Below, piece by piece: positions 17,404 to 24,993 of a stretch of DNA of 64,000 nt. The position numbers and the translations under genes were made by a program. How positions within the stretch are numbered: position 1 is the stretch's first letter; every line of letters starts with the position of its first letter. The notes beneath the pieces are model-generated. The model was not told the origin of the DNA and did no database searches. It was given only the letters and a program-made list of their open reading frames with translations. The stretch is taken from positions 1,488,001 to 1,552,000 of the forward strand of contig NC_022567.1 in the NCBI RefSeq assembly GCF_000478885.1. Direction: 5' to 3'. This stretch comes from Adlercreutzia equolifaciens DSM 19450. Its GTDB lineage: Bacteria; Actinomycetota; Coriobacteriia; Coriobacteriales; Eggerthellaceae.

Positions 17404-17597
17404 CTTTCGTCTCCTCTCAGATCGCCGGCGAGGTACCTGCACTCTTGGCAGCAGGGATGGGGCTCGTCGTTCTTTTCCGATGTCCCGAACCCCAGACACT
17501 CGCCCGTCTCGGCGAACCGGCTGTACCTCATCTCGCCCCTGCACTCGCGAATCGGGATGACGAAGCAGCCCGAGGGCTTTCGCGCGAACCGCCTCAT
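17400..17597 (-). CDS. Small phage protein with Cys pairs, unrecognised
   Basis: A 65-residue protein starting MRRFARKPSGCFVIPIREC, with PCCQEC near the C-terminus. ATG 17595-17597 has GGAGG 7 bp upstream and overlaps the stop of a 20-codon gene before it. Its stop overlaps the next ATG. Possible zinc-binding structural protein. Confidence 0.55.
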   Translation of the reverse strand: MRRFARKPSGCFVIPIRECRGEMRYSRFAETGECLGFGTSEKNDEPHPCCQECRYLAGDLRGDER

Positions 17598-17656
17598 AGC
17601 GCCTCCTCCAACCACTCGTCCACGGTCTTGCACGGTATCCCGCAGGCCTCGCACAC
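17594..17656 (-). CDS. 20-residue CxxC-type micropeptide, candidate
   Basis: GTG 17654-17656 follows a GGGAGG site by 9 bp and opens a 20-codon frame, MCEACGIPCKTVDEWLEEAL, whose TGA overlaps the next ATG. The CEACGIPC cluster is like half a zinc ribbon. Very short, so real only if translated; coupling on its 3' side supports it. Confidence 0.35.
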   Translation of the reverse strand: MCEACGIPCKTVDEWLEEAL

Positions 17657-17658
17657 GG

Positions 17659-17847
17659 CTACTCGCCTCCCTTCTCGTCATCATCATCCAGTGGTTGCGT
17701 GTTGGCTCCCTGCATTCCCACGCAACGAATGGCGAGCGCGCAGGACAGCTTTCCGTTACACTCAAACGCCCACGCGCAGTCGGGGTCGCACTCCATGGCC
17801 CCGTGGTTGAAGGCCTCGGAATTGGCGAGGCTCATCTGGCAGATCAT
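17659..17847 (-). CDS. Small cysteine-rich phage protein
   Basis: A 62-residue protein with Cys in MICQM, ECDPDCAWAFECNG and SCALAIRC, ending in an acidic DDDDEKGGE tail. The spacing C-x3-C-x5-C suggests metal binding. ATG 17845-17847 has GGGAGG upstream and overlaps the preceding stop by 4 bp. Function unknown. Confidence 0.55.
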   Translation of the reverse strand: MICQMSLANSEAFNHGAMECDPDCAWAFECNGKLSCALAIRCVGMQGANTQPLDDDDEKGGE

Positions 17848-18464
17848 TCCGCGCCTCCCGTCCGCTTGTCCAGCTCCCTTTGGCGGCGCAGCAGGTCGAG
17901 CACCATGGCACCTTCGCAGCTGTAGGCGTGGTACCACCGCCACGGCTTATCGCCGTCGATCTTCGCTGGGCATCTTTCGCACGAGCATCCAACGCACTCC
18001 CAATAGGTCATGTAGCCCTTTCTGGCGTCCCGATCGATGCGCTCCTGTGTGTCGGGATGGGTGTGGGTGATCCACGATGCGTCGCACCACGGCTTGGAGT
18101 GATGGTCGAACATCACAAAGCGGTGATCGCTTCCTCTGATCTTCCGCTTAAATCCGAGCACCGTGAGCGGCTCGCCGACTTCGACGCCGAATAATCCGTA
18201 AGACCTCGGCCCGGCTTTAAAATCGACACTGCCTGCGTGCGCTTTGCCCTCGTCGGTCAGCCACACCGTCTCACCCACCACGATCGGCTTCCCGTCGGCT
18301 CCCAGATCCTCGGGGGCGGGGCGCTTGACGCGCTCTCCGTCGCATAATGACGCGCTGCGCTCCTCAACGAACCCGAGGCAATAGGAACCATCGAACGTGT
18401 TGATGCAGTCAATCGTGCACGTCTCGCCTGTGTACGGGTGCTCAGCCTTGTCTCCGATATGCAC
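17844..18464 (-). CDS. Hypothetical phage protein, possibly the 3' part of a longer gene
   Basis: A 206-residue protein if read from GTG 18462-18464. The same frame is open and protein-like for another 61 codons upstream (ALADKIDAELAQARELS ... GAELWAKANGWPDFKPSED) until a TGA at 18648-18650, but no ATG, GTG or TTG lies there. The protein has a beta-rich N-terminal part and a Cys cluster CVGCSCERC near residue 165. It may be the C-terminal piece of a gene split by the TGA (see the finding). Confidence 0.55.
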   Translation of the reverse strand: MHIGDKAEHPYTGETCTIDCINTFDGSYCLGFVEERSASLCDGERVKRPAPEDLGADGKPIVVGETVWLTDEGKAHAGSVDFKAGPRSYGLFGVEVGEPLTVLGFKRKIRGSDHRFVMFDHHSKPWCDASWITHTHPDTQERIDRDARKGYMTYWECVGCSCERCPAKIDGDKPWRWYHAYSCEGAMVLDLLRRQRELDKRTGGAE

Positions 18465-18647
18465 CGGCTCCCCGTCCTCGAAGCGTGGGCGCGGTATGGC
18501 GCAGCGGTCGAGCCATGCGCCGAAGTCCTCGCTGGGCTTGAAGTCGGGCCAGCCGTTGGCCTTGGCCCACAGCTCGGCACCACGGAGCAGGGAAAGCTCG
18601 CGGGCCTGGGCAAGCTCGGCGTCGATCTTGTCGGCAAGGGCGTATAA

Positions 18648-18791
18648 TCACTCGGAATGCCGGATTTTTCTGCTCAGGCAAATGAGGTCGATCAGGTTTG
18701 TCATCACGGTGCCGCTAGATCCCTCGTAGCCATTGCCGGCTTCCCGCAGCAGCTCCGATGCGGTCATGTCCTTGGGGTCTTTATCGGCCAT
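18648..18791 (-). CDS. Short phage protein upstream of an in-frame TGA
   Basis: ATG 18789-18791 opens a 47-codon frame (MADKDPKDMTASELLREAGN ... ending RKIRHSE) that stops at TGA 18648-18650. The next codons continue in the same frame into the longer downstream protein. It overlaps the preceding gene by 11 bp. It may be an independent small protein or the N-terminal part of a split gene. Confidence 0.45.
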   Translation of the reverse strand: MADKDPKDMTASELLREAGNGYEGSSGTVMTNLIDLICLSRKIRHSE

Positions 18792-19017
18792 CTCCGGCCT
18801 CCTGCGGCTCGCAGACGGGCCCTGAGACCTTCACTGACGCCTTCTCGAAGTCGTCGGCGGGTAGGCACCCGTAGAACGGCACCGCCTTGATGCGGGACGC
18901 AGGATCCTCCGAGAAGACGCGGCGCGCCATGACGGCCGCCTCGTCGTAGTCGTCGAAGGCGGCGATGGGCTCGCTCACGCCGGGGTAGCCGATGGTGTAG
19001 ATCGCCTTGGTTCTCAT
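18781..19017 (-). CDS. Hypothetical phage protein (78 aa)
   Basis: A 78-residue protein with the 'TKAIYTIGYPGVSEPIAAFD' start and alternating strand/helix pattern of small early phage proteins. ATG 19015-19017 has AAAGGA 8 bp upstream. It is the first gene after the iteron region. Function unknown. Confidence 0.55.
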   Translation of the reverse strand: MRTKAIYTIGYPGVSEPIAAFDDYDEAAVMARRVFSEDPASRIKAVPFYGCLPADDFEKASVKVSGPVCEPQEAGDGR

Positions 19018-19394
19018 GCGATGTCCTTTCCGAGGAGGGCCCGCGCGGGCGGTGCCGCGAGCGAGGGCGACTCGGCTGAATTGCCGCCTCTCCCCCTTCA
19101 CTGCGGGTCTTCCTCTCTTCTAGCTCTGCTTATCTATGCTTATCTATGCTTATGTTCGATTTCCCTGGGGAAACCTTGGTTAACTGTGGGGGTATTTTGG
19201 CCCGACTGTGGGGGTATTTTCGCCCTACTGTGGGGTTATGGCCCCCGACTGTGGGGGTATTTGCCCCCACACTTACCCCTATTGACTGTGGGGCTATTCG
19301 CGCGCCGACCGTCGGAATGCCCCCACACTCCTTTAAGTAACTGTGGGGTTATTTCCAGACGTTCGAACGCGCGTTTCCCCCACGGTTGCCGGGG
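19018..19394. repeat. Iteron array and AT-rich repeats, putative phage replication origin
   Basis: A 377-bp non-coding stretch. Copies of ACTGTGGGGNTAT start at 19183, 19205, 19227, 19248, 19285 and 19340, the first four spaced 22, 22 and 21 bp, two helical turns. Weaker copies occur at 19397 and on the opposite strand. Beside them are two tandem TATCTATGCT decamers (19131-19150) with a partial third and a palindrome TTTCCC-TG-GGGAAA (19160-19173). Iterons next to an AT-rich segment and a winged-helix gene are the layout of plasmid and phage origins. Confidence 0.65.
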
Positions 19395-19862
19395 TTAAAG
19401 TGGGGGTATCGGCGGGGGCGGGTTGACGACGTAGAGGCTCGCGTGGCCCTTCACGCCACGGTGGACGGGCGTCAGAAGGCCGATCTCCACGAGTCCGGAA
19501 ATGGCGCGGTTCGCAGTCTCGTCGCGCCCGTCGAGAAGCCCCGCCGCCCAGCCGCGCGAGAGCTGGACGCACTGGAAGTCGTCGAAGGGCACCGTGGCGC
19601 GCCCGGTCGACTTCATCCAGTCCCAAAGCCACAGGGCCTCCTTCTCGGGCAGCGCGCCGGCGTCGCGGACGATGCTGCACATAGGGCCGAGCAGCCTCGG
19701 CCACAGCGCGTCTCGCCGCTCCATGAGGAGTGCGCCGGCCAGGATGCCCATCGTCTCGGGCCTCATCTTCCAGAACGGGGGCGGCCCCGAGAAGATGCCG
19801 CCCTCGTCGTACGCGCCGGCTTCTCCGGCCATGCGCACCTCCTCTCTGATCGCCTCGGTCAT
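19395..19862 (-). CDS. Winged-helix protein, possible replication initiator
   Basis: A 155-residue protein whose C-terminal part (ETANRAISGLVEIGLLTPV, then VKGHASLYVVNP) is a plausible winged helix, as in phage replication initiators and plasmid Rep proteins. Its ATG overlaps the preceding stop (ATGA). The gene ends inside the edge of the iteron array, and such proteins commonly bind iterons. An HTH regulator remains possible. Confidence 0.5.
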   Translation of the reverse strand: MTEAIREEVRMAGEAGAYDEGGIFSGPPPFWKMRPETMGILAGALLMERRDALWPRLLGPMCSIVRDAGALPEKEALWLWDWMKSTGRATVPFDDFQCVQLSRGWAAGLLDGRDETANRAISGLVEIGLLTPVHRGVKGHASLYVVNPPPPIPPL

Positions 19863-20095
19863 CGGTCGTCGGGGTCTGGCGGGTCTGGCGGATCCGGCGG
19901 GTCTCCATCGAAATCTCCGCAGTCATCCCAGTCGCTTGGGTACGTGAACTCATCGGCGTAGGAGCACCAGCCCCACCAGCAGCCGCAGGGGCACTCGCTC
20001 CAGTGGGCGCAGCGGTCACACCATCGGCGCGGAACGGCATCGTCCGGCGGCTCCAGGGGGCCGTCTGGCACGTCGTAGGGCCTCATGCAGGTCAT
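19859..20095 (-). CDS. Cysteine-rich acidic phage protein
   Basis: A 78-residue protein with RWCDRCAHWSECPCGCWWGWC, a dense cluster of Cys and Trp, flanked by Pro/Asp-rich ends (PPDPPDPPDPDDR). It probably binds metal. ATG 20093-20095 follows a GGGGG-rich site and its stop overlaps the next ATG. No family recognised. Confidence 0.5.
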   Translation of the reverse strand: MTCMRPYDVPDGPLEPPDDAVPRRWCDRCAHWSECPCGCWWGWCSYADEFTYPSDWDDCGDFDGDPPDPPDPPDPDDR

Positions 20096-20110
20096 ATCGG
20101 CACCGACCCC

Positions 20111-20449
20111 CTAGAAGAGGCGCATCTGGCCGCTGTAGAGGCCCAGGCGCTCCACGTCGCGCTCCAGGGCGCGCGCCAGCTCGTCTCTGCTGTCGCAGCC
20201 CATACCCCATCCGCTGCAGTTTCCCTTGCGGTCGTCTTGAGCGTTGTAGTAGACGATGGCGTTTCCCGCGCGGCCGGTGACGCAATCGGCGAACCTGCCG
20301 CCGGTCAGCATGGTTATCTCGACCTTGTCTCCGCAGGCGGCTACGTACCTGTTTCCGTACCGCTCGAGGATCTCGAACTCGCACAGCCCGAGGCCGTTGG
20401 CCCACTCGCACAGGCCCTCGGCGGTCTCGCCCTCGAAGTCGCCCCCCAT
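20111..20449 (-). CDS. Hypothetical phage protein (112 aa)
   Basis: A small protein starting at ATG 20447-20449, coupled to the stop of the helicase-methyltransferase gene (TGATG), with GGAGGTGG upstream. It has an alternating strand/helix pattern and 'NCSGWGMGCDSRDELARALE'. No family recognised; the tight coupling suggests it works with the upstream enzyme. Confidence 0.5.
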   Translation of the reverse strand: MGGDFEGETAEGLCEWANGLGLCEFEILERYGNRYVAACGDKVEITMLTGGRFADCVTGRAGNAIVYYNAQDDRKGNCSGWGMGCDSRDELARALERDVERLGLYSGQMRLF

Positions 20450-22944
20450 CACGCCACCTCCTCGACGTCGAACAGCGACGGCGCGGCCATCTCTTGGTCG
20501 TGCGCGCGCAGGTACGCCACCCCGTCGTCGAAGTAGCCGGGGTTCAGCTCGGTCGCGGTGCCGCGACGGCCCGCCAGAAGCGCCCGCAGAGGCACCGTGA
20601 ACAGGCCGCCGAACGGGTCGAACACCAGCTCGCCGGGGTTGCTGTAGCGCTCAATGAGCCTGTCCACGATGTCGAACTGCAGCGGGCACACGTGCATCTG
20701 CTGCCGCTTGCGCGACTGCTGGGTGTTCAGCGTGAGCATACGGTTCACGTCCGTCCACACGTCCGGCGCCCACGAGGACGGCGCGAGCGCCATGAACGTG
20801 GCCGGGAGCCTCCCCGCCCCGTCCATCTCCTCGGCGAGCGCCACGTGCTCGCGGTAGTCGTAGACCGTATCCGACGAGCGCTTGGAGAACGCGCGGCACA
20901 CCTCCGAGATGTCCATCGCGGCCACCTCGTCCGGCCCCAGCAGGCGGTCGCCTGAGGATCGCCAGAAGGCGTGGGCGTCGGTCTGCCAGCGGGCGCGGGA
21001 GTACTCGTCCTTGCCCTTGGCCACGGGAACGTCGGCGTAGCCGCGCGTCCGGTCGGTCTGGGGCTTGTGGAACAGCAGCACGTACTCGGGGCACCCCACC
21101 CCCATCTTCGTGCCGTCCTTGCACTGCTCAGTCCACCCGAGCCGGTAGGTCTGGTTGTTCTCGCGCACGACGTCGGTCACCACGGTGACCATGCCGATGA
21201 AGTCGAAACCGTGGCCCATGGTGTGCTCGATCACGAGCGCGTGGAACGGATCTACCGTCGGGATGCCGGCCCCGGTCACGTTGCCGAACAGGATCCTGTC
21301 CTTGACATGGCACGCGTAGATTCGCCCGGGGCGAAGCACGCGCAGAAGCTCGGGGGTGAGGTAGTCCATCTGGGCGAAGAACTCGCCGTTTCCGGAGGTG
21401 TGCCCGAAGTCGTTGTAGCTCGGCGTGTACTCGTAGTGGTTGGCGAAGGGTATGCTCGTCACGATGAGGTCTACCGAGTCGGACTCCATGGCGGCCGTCT
21501 CCTCCACGGTGTCGTTGTTCACCACGCGCCACCCGTCGCCGGACTCCTCGCGGCGCTCGCAGCCGATGGAGCGGCGCATGGCGTCGGCTGCGGCCGTGTC
21601 GGAAAGCCCGTACTCGCGGATGATCTCGGCCATGCGGGAGGTCAGCTCATCGTGGGCGCGCCACTTCTCGCGAAGCACGTCAACCACGCCCTCCTCGCCC
21701 TCGGCGTAGATGATGTCGATGCGCACGGGGCTTTCCTGCTGGAAGCGCTGCACGCGGTGGATAGCCTGAATGAAGTCGTTGAACTTGAACCCGACGCCGC
21801 AGAATATCTCGCGGTGGCAGTGCCTTTGGAAGTTGCAGCCGGAGCCGGAGAGGATGGGCTTGGTGGCCAGCAGCCGGAACTCGCCGTCCGAGAAGCCGAT
21901 CACGCGGGCCTCCCGCTCGTCCAGATCCTGCGAGCCGTAGACCTCAACGGCCTCGGGTATCTGGCGCTTGATCTCGCGGCGCTCGTCCTCCAGGTCGTGC
22001 CACAGGATGAAGCTGTCCTCCGGCGAGGCTGCCACGATCTCGGCGGCCTTGGCGATGCGCTCCACCATGGTGTCGTGCTTGATTTCGGCGGCCTCCGAGA
22101 GCGACATGGCAGAGTCGCGCACGAGGCGAACCTGGCCGTCGCGGTCGCAAGGGAGTTCGGCGTCATCCGGCGCGGCCACGCGGTGCCAGACCACCTCGAT
22201 CTCCGGGAGGTCGTACCCATCGTCGGAGTAGCCCAGATCGCTCGGCCTCTGCACGAACACGGCCCAGGTGGACAGCCACAGCCAGAACTCGCGCTCCTTG
22301 TGGGGGTAGATGGTCAGGTTGTTCGCCTTGGTGGAGTCGCGCTGGAAGAAGCGCGTGAGGGCCTGGCCCGTGTCCATGACGCCGAGGTACCCGGCGTAGT
22401 GGATAAGCTCCTTGTAGCGGTTTGGCGACGGGGTGGCGGTGGCGACGAAGCGGTAGGGCACGCCCGCGAACAGCTCGAGGAACGTCTGGTAGGTCTTGGA
22501 GCCGTAGGATCGGAGCACGCTCGCCTCGTCCAGGCTCGCGGCGACAAAGCCCGACACGTCGAGCCGACCGTCGCGCACGCTCTCGTAGTTGGTCAGGTAC
22601 AGCCCGTCGCCCTCCACCTCGTCGTCGGTGCGCACGAACTTGGGCGCGAGGCCCAAAAGCCGCCCGTCGCGCACGAACTCCTGGCGCACGCCGAGCGGGC
22701 ACACGATGAGCGCGCGGCCTCCCTCTCGCTCGAGCACGAGCCGCATGATCTCCAACTGCATGAGCGACTTTCCGAGGCCGAAGGCGGCGAAGATGGCGCG
22801 CCGGCCTCCGCGCAGGCACCACCGCACGATGTCGCGCTGGTGCGGGAAGAGCACATCGCTCACGTCGTCGCCCGGGTCGAATCCCGCATCGGGCGGCTCG
22901 ACGGCCTTGGCGGCCAGGAAGTCGTAGTATCCATCGATGCTCAC
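20449..22944 (-). CDS. Helicase-DNA methyltransferase fusion
   Basis: An 831-residue two-domain enzyme. Residues 1-450 are a superfamily 2/SNF2-like helicase: Walker A-like AAFGLGKSLMQ (about 55), motif II SLDEAS (about 140), motif III-like VATATPSPNRYKE (about 165), and the motif VI region AIHRVQRFQQ (about 420). Residues about 500-831 are an amino-methyltransferase of the N4-cytosine/N6-adenine type: motif IV TSIPF (in place of the usual TSPPY) and motif I DPFGGLFTVP near the end, so the order is permuted (beta class). Start GTG 22942-22944 has GGAGGTGGTC upstream. It may modify phage DNA against restriction or act in replication; specificity is unknown. Confidence 0.8.
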   Translation of the reverse strand: MSIDGYYDFLAAKAVEPPDAGFDPGDDVSDVLFPHQRDIVRWCLRGGRRAIFAAFGLGKSLMQLEIMRLVLEREGGRALIVCPLGVRQEFVRDGRLLGLAPKFVRTDDEVEGDGLYLTNYESVRDGRLDVSGFVAASLDEASVLRSYGSKTYQTFLELFAGVPYRFVATATPSPNRYKELIHYAGYLGVMDTGQALTRFFQRDSTKANNLTIYPHKEREFWLWLSTWAVFVQRPSDLGYSDDGYDLPEIEVVWHRVAAPDDAELPCDRDGQVRLVRDSAMSLSEAAEIKHDTMVERIAKAAEIVAASPEDSFILWHDLEDERREIKRQIPEAVEVYGSQDLDEREARVIGFSDGEFRLLATKPILSGSGCNFQRHCHREIFCGVGFKFNDFIQAIHRVQRFQQESPVRIDIIYAEGEEGVVDVLREKWRAHDELTSRMAEIIREYGLSDTAAADAMRRSIGCERREESGDGWRVVNNDTVEETAAMESDSVDLIVTSIPFANHYEYTPSYNDFGHTSGNGEFFAQMDYLTPELLRVLRPGRIYACHVKDRILFGNVTGAGIPTVDPFHALVIEHTMGHGFDFIGMVTVVTDVVRENNQTYRLGWTEQCKDGTKMGVGCPEYVLLFHKPQTDRTRGYADVPVAKGKDEYSRARWQTDAHAFWRSSGDRLLGPDEVAAMDISEVCRAFSKRSSDTVYDYREHVALAEEMDGAGRLPATFMALAPSSWAPDVWTDVNRMLTLNTQQSRKRQQMHVCPLQFDIVDRLIERYSNPGELVFDPFGGLFTVPLRALLAGRRGTATELNPGYFDDGVAYLRAHDQEMAAPSLFDVEEVA

Positions 22945-23036
22945 GCGACCACCTCCAAGACGTACCACGCGCCGCCGATGCGGGCCACCCATCCGAACAC
23001 GGGCGACCACAGGGCGTAGCTACTCGGCTTCTCCAT
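22941..23036 (-). CDS. 31-residue membrane-like micropeptide
   Basis: ATG 23034-23036 opens a 31-codon frame whose last bases overlap the helicase start (GTGA). The peptide is hydrophobic and aromatic (SSYALWSPVFGWVARIGGAW). It lies in a string of overlapping genes, which supports translation. Function unknown. Confidence 0.4.
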   Translation of the reverse strand: MEKPSSYALWSPVFGWVARIGGAWYVLEVVA

Positions 23037-23244
23037 CGCCGCCACCCCCCATCTCGCGGTAGAGCCTCTTCCACGCGACGCCGACGGACGCGCCGGAGGC
23101 CACGAGCACGACGCCCATGGCCATGCAGCCCGCGCCGTCGCCGAAGATGACGCCGACGCCGGCGGCCACGCAAACAAGCCCCGAGACCACGAGGCCGAAT
23201 GCGAGCGCGGCCAAGAACTGGCCGGGGTTTCTCAAATTGATCAA
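23020..23244 (-). CDS. Small two-span membrane protein
   Basis: A 74-residue protein starting at TTG 23242-23244, which overlaps the preceding stop (TTGA) and has GGAGGCGAGG upstream. Two hydrophobic spans (FLAALAFGLVVSGLVCVAAG and a glycine-rich second one), then a basic stretch and an acidic tail. Function unknown. Confidence 0.5.
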   Translation of the reverse strand: MINLRNPGQFLAALAFGLVVSGLVCVAAGVGVIFGDGAGCMAMGVVLVASGASVGVAWKRLYREMGGGGDGEAE

Positions 23245-23504
23245 AGGTACCTCGCCTCCTTGTCCATGGCCTCCGCGCACGCGCGGCAGCGGAGGCCGAA
23301 AGCCTTGAGGCACGGGTCGGCCGCCGCTTCTGGGCAGCCTCCCGTGGCCTCCATGAGCGCGCACTCGGCGCTGAGCGCGCGCTCCCGGTAGTAGTCCCTC
23401 TGGCGCACGGCCTCGTTGGCCATGCGGCACGCCTCCTGGAAGGCGTAGCGCAGGGCCCGTATCTGGTCGCGCACCAGGTGCGCCGGGACTTCGATGACCG
23501 CCAC
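23241..23504 (-). CDS. Hypothetical phage protein (87 aa)
   Basis: An 87-residue protein from GTG 23502-23504, three bases after the sliding clamp stop. The N-terminal half is one long helix (residues 8-60) and the C-terminal half holds Cys residues (CPEAAADPC, LRCRACAEAM). No family recognised. Confidence 0.5.
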   Translation of the reverse strand: MAVIEVPAHLVRDQIRALRYAFQEACRMANEAVRQRDYYRERALSAECALMEATGGCPEAAADPCLKAFGLRCRACAEAMDKEARYL

Positions 23505-23507
23505 GGT

Positions 23508-24599
23508 CTACCCGTTCGTCATGCGCACGGGCATGACGATGGCCGTGCAGCCGCCGCCGGAGAACCGGAGCGGCTTGATGGGATCCTGGATTTCGAGCAC
23601 GACCTCGGCAGACGGGATGTTCGACACCGCGTCGACCGCGTAGACGGCGTTGAGTGCCGCAACGACCGGCGCGCTCACCTTCGCGTCCACAAGCTCGCTC
23701 ATGGACTCCACGTCGGATTTCCGGCTGACGTTTATGCCGCCGTCGTCGAGGGCGAGAATGACGGGATCGGATCCGTCGATTACGGCGGCGCGCTTGAGCG
23801 CGTCAAGGAGCGCCCCACGGTCTACCTCGGCCCGCGTCGTCGGCTCGATGGCGATGATGCCATCGCAGTTCGGGAAGTTCCCGGCGTAGGCGCGGCCAAC
23901 GACGGCGTCCTCGTCGCTCGAGAGCCCCACCGTGGCGTCGGATCCGAACAGGGTGACGCTCGCCCCGGCCGTCTTGGCGAAGTCGGAGATCATGCGCACT
24001 GGCACGTTCATCTCGAAGTCGGGGGCGTCGGGGGCCGGGATGCTCGATCTCGCGATGCGGTACGAGTCGGTGGCCGTGGCCCGGATGGTGCCGTCCGCGC
24101 ACTTGAGGTTGACGCAGTCCATGATCAGCTTCTTGCTGACCGTCTCGCCCTCCTTCTCGCGCTTGGCCGCGTAGGTCGTGTGCGCCGCGAGCGACGCGAG
24201 GGAGGCCGACTCCACGGTGACCGAGAGCACCTCGCCGGGGCTCATCAGGCCCGGGAAGTCGTCGGGGTCGAGCGACGGGACGTCGAAGGTGGAGCGCCCG
24301 CACGCTATGTTGACGGTTCTGCCATCGCCGGTGAGATCCACCGGCTTGTCCGGAAGCGCCTTGACGACCTTCGAGAGCATCCGGGCGCTCACGAGCACCT
24401 CGCCGTCCTCGGAGACCATGGCCGCGCCGCACACGGATCGGACGGAGTCGTTCAGGTCGGTGGCCTCGGCCACGAGACGGCCGGAGCCGTCGACGGACAG
24501 CTTGACGCAGGCGAGGTAGGACTCCTTCTGCTTCTGCGCGAGCTTGCAGGGCCGCTCGATGAGGCGCGCAAGCTCGCTCTTTGAAACGGTGACGATCAA
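23508..24599 (-). CDS. Phage DNA polymerase sliding clamp (DnaN-like)
   Basis: A 363-residue protein of the bacterial beta-clamp family. The three-domain pattern can be followed: domain 1 with SARMLSKVVKALPD (residues about 71-84), domain 2 with ATDSYRIARSSIP (about 175-187), domain 3 ending in the diagnostic VMPVRM. Start is TTG 24597-24599 with GGAGGTGG 4-5 bp upstream. It tethers a polymerase to DNA; no polymerase is visible here, so it may recruit host Pol III or act in clamp-dependent repair. It lies beside the Rad52-like gene. Confidence 0.85.
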   Translation of the reverse strand: MIVTVSKSELARLIERPCKLAQKQKESYLACVKLSVDGSGRLVAEATDLNDSVRSVCGAAMVSEDGEVLVSARMLSKVVKALPDKPVDLTGDGRTVNIACGRSTFDVPSLDPDDFPGLMSPGEVLSVTVESASLASLAAHTTYAAKREKEGETVSKKLIMDCVNLKCADGTIRATATDSYRIARSSIPAPDAPDFEMNVPVRMISDFAKTAGASVTLFGSDATVGLSSDEDAVVGRAYAGNFPNCDGIIAIEPTTRAEVDRGALLDALKRAAVIDGSDPVILALDDGGINVSRKSDVESMSELVDAKVSAPVVAALNAVYAVDAVSNIPSAEVVLEIQDPIKPLRFSGGGCTAIVMPVRMTNG

Positions 24600-24615
24600 C
24601 TCGCCACCTCCTTTC

Positions 24616-24993
24616 TCATGGGAAGGGACGCCACCCCGGCAGCCGGAGGGCGTCCCACGTGTTGATTTGGAAATCGGTGATGAGGTACGCCCAGAAGGCG
24701 CTCTGCCACCCGCGCACGTCGGGGGCGATGTCGGCGTCCTCGCCGTCGGCCCACCACAGGTGCAGCCGGTGGCGCTCGGCCGCGCCGTGGTGCAGCAGCC
24801 TCCCGTCGGCGTCGAAGAGCGCGTTCCCGCGCCCGCACAGGTGCACCATGGGGCCTGACGAGCCGCCGAGCGAGCGGGCCACCACGTGGTGTCGCTCAGG
24901 GTGCGGCCTCCCGCACACGGAGCACCACCCGGGGAGGTGGTCTGCGCCCCTCATGTTGTGGGCCGACAGGCGCGACATGAGATCGGCGCTCAA
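24616..24993 (-). CDS. HNH-like nuclease/zinc protein
   Basis: A 125-residue protein with CSVCGRPHPERHHVVARS, the CxxC plus HH signature of an HNH nuclease, followed by MVHLCGRGN. Start is TTG 24991-24993 (coupled to the preceding stop, GAGGTGA upstream), or ATG five codons later. It may nick DNA in recombination or packaging; the catalytic Asn/His equivalents are only partly clear. Confidence 0.6.
   Translation of the reverse strand: MSADLMSRLSAHNMRGADHLPGWCSVCGRPHPERHHVVARSLGGSSGPMVHLCGRGNALFDADGRLLHHGAAERHRLHLWWADGEDADIAPDVRGWQSAFWAYLITDFQINTWDALRLPGWRPFP

Noticed and set aside
19183..19354. Repeats as a CRISPR array
   Set aside because: Repeats are only about 13-16 bp, spacers 6-10 bp or irregular, and there are no cas genes; iterons fit better.
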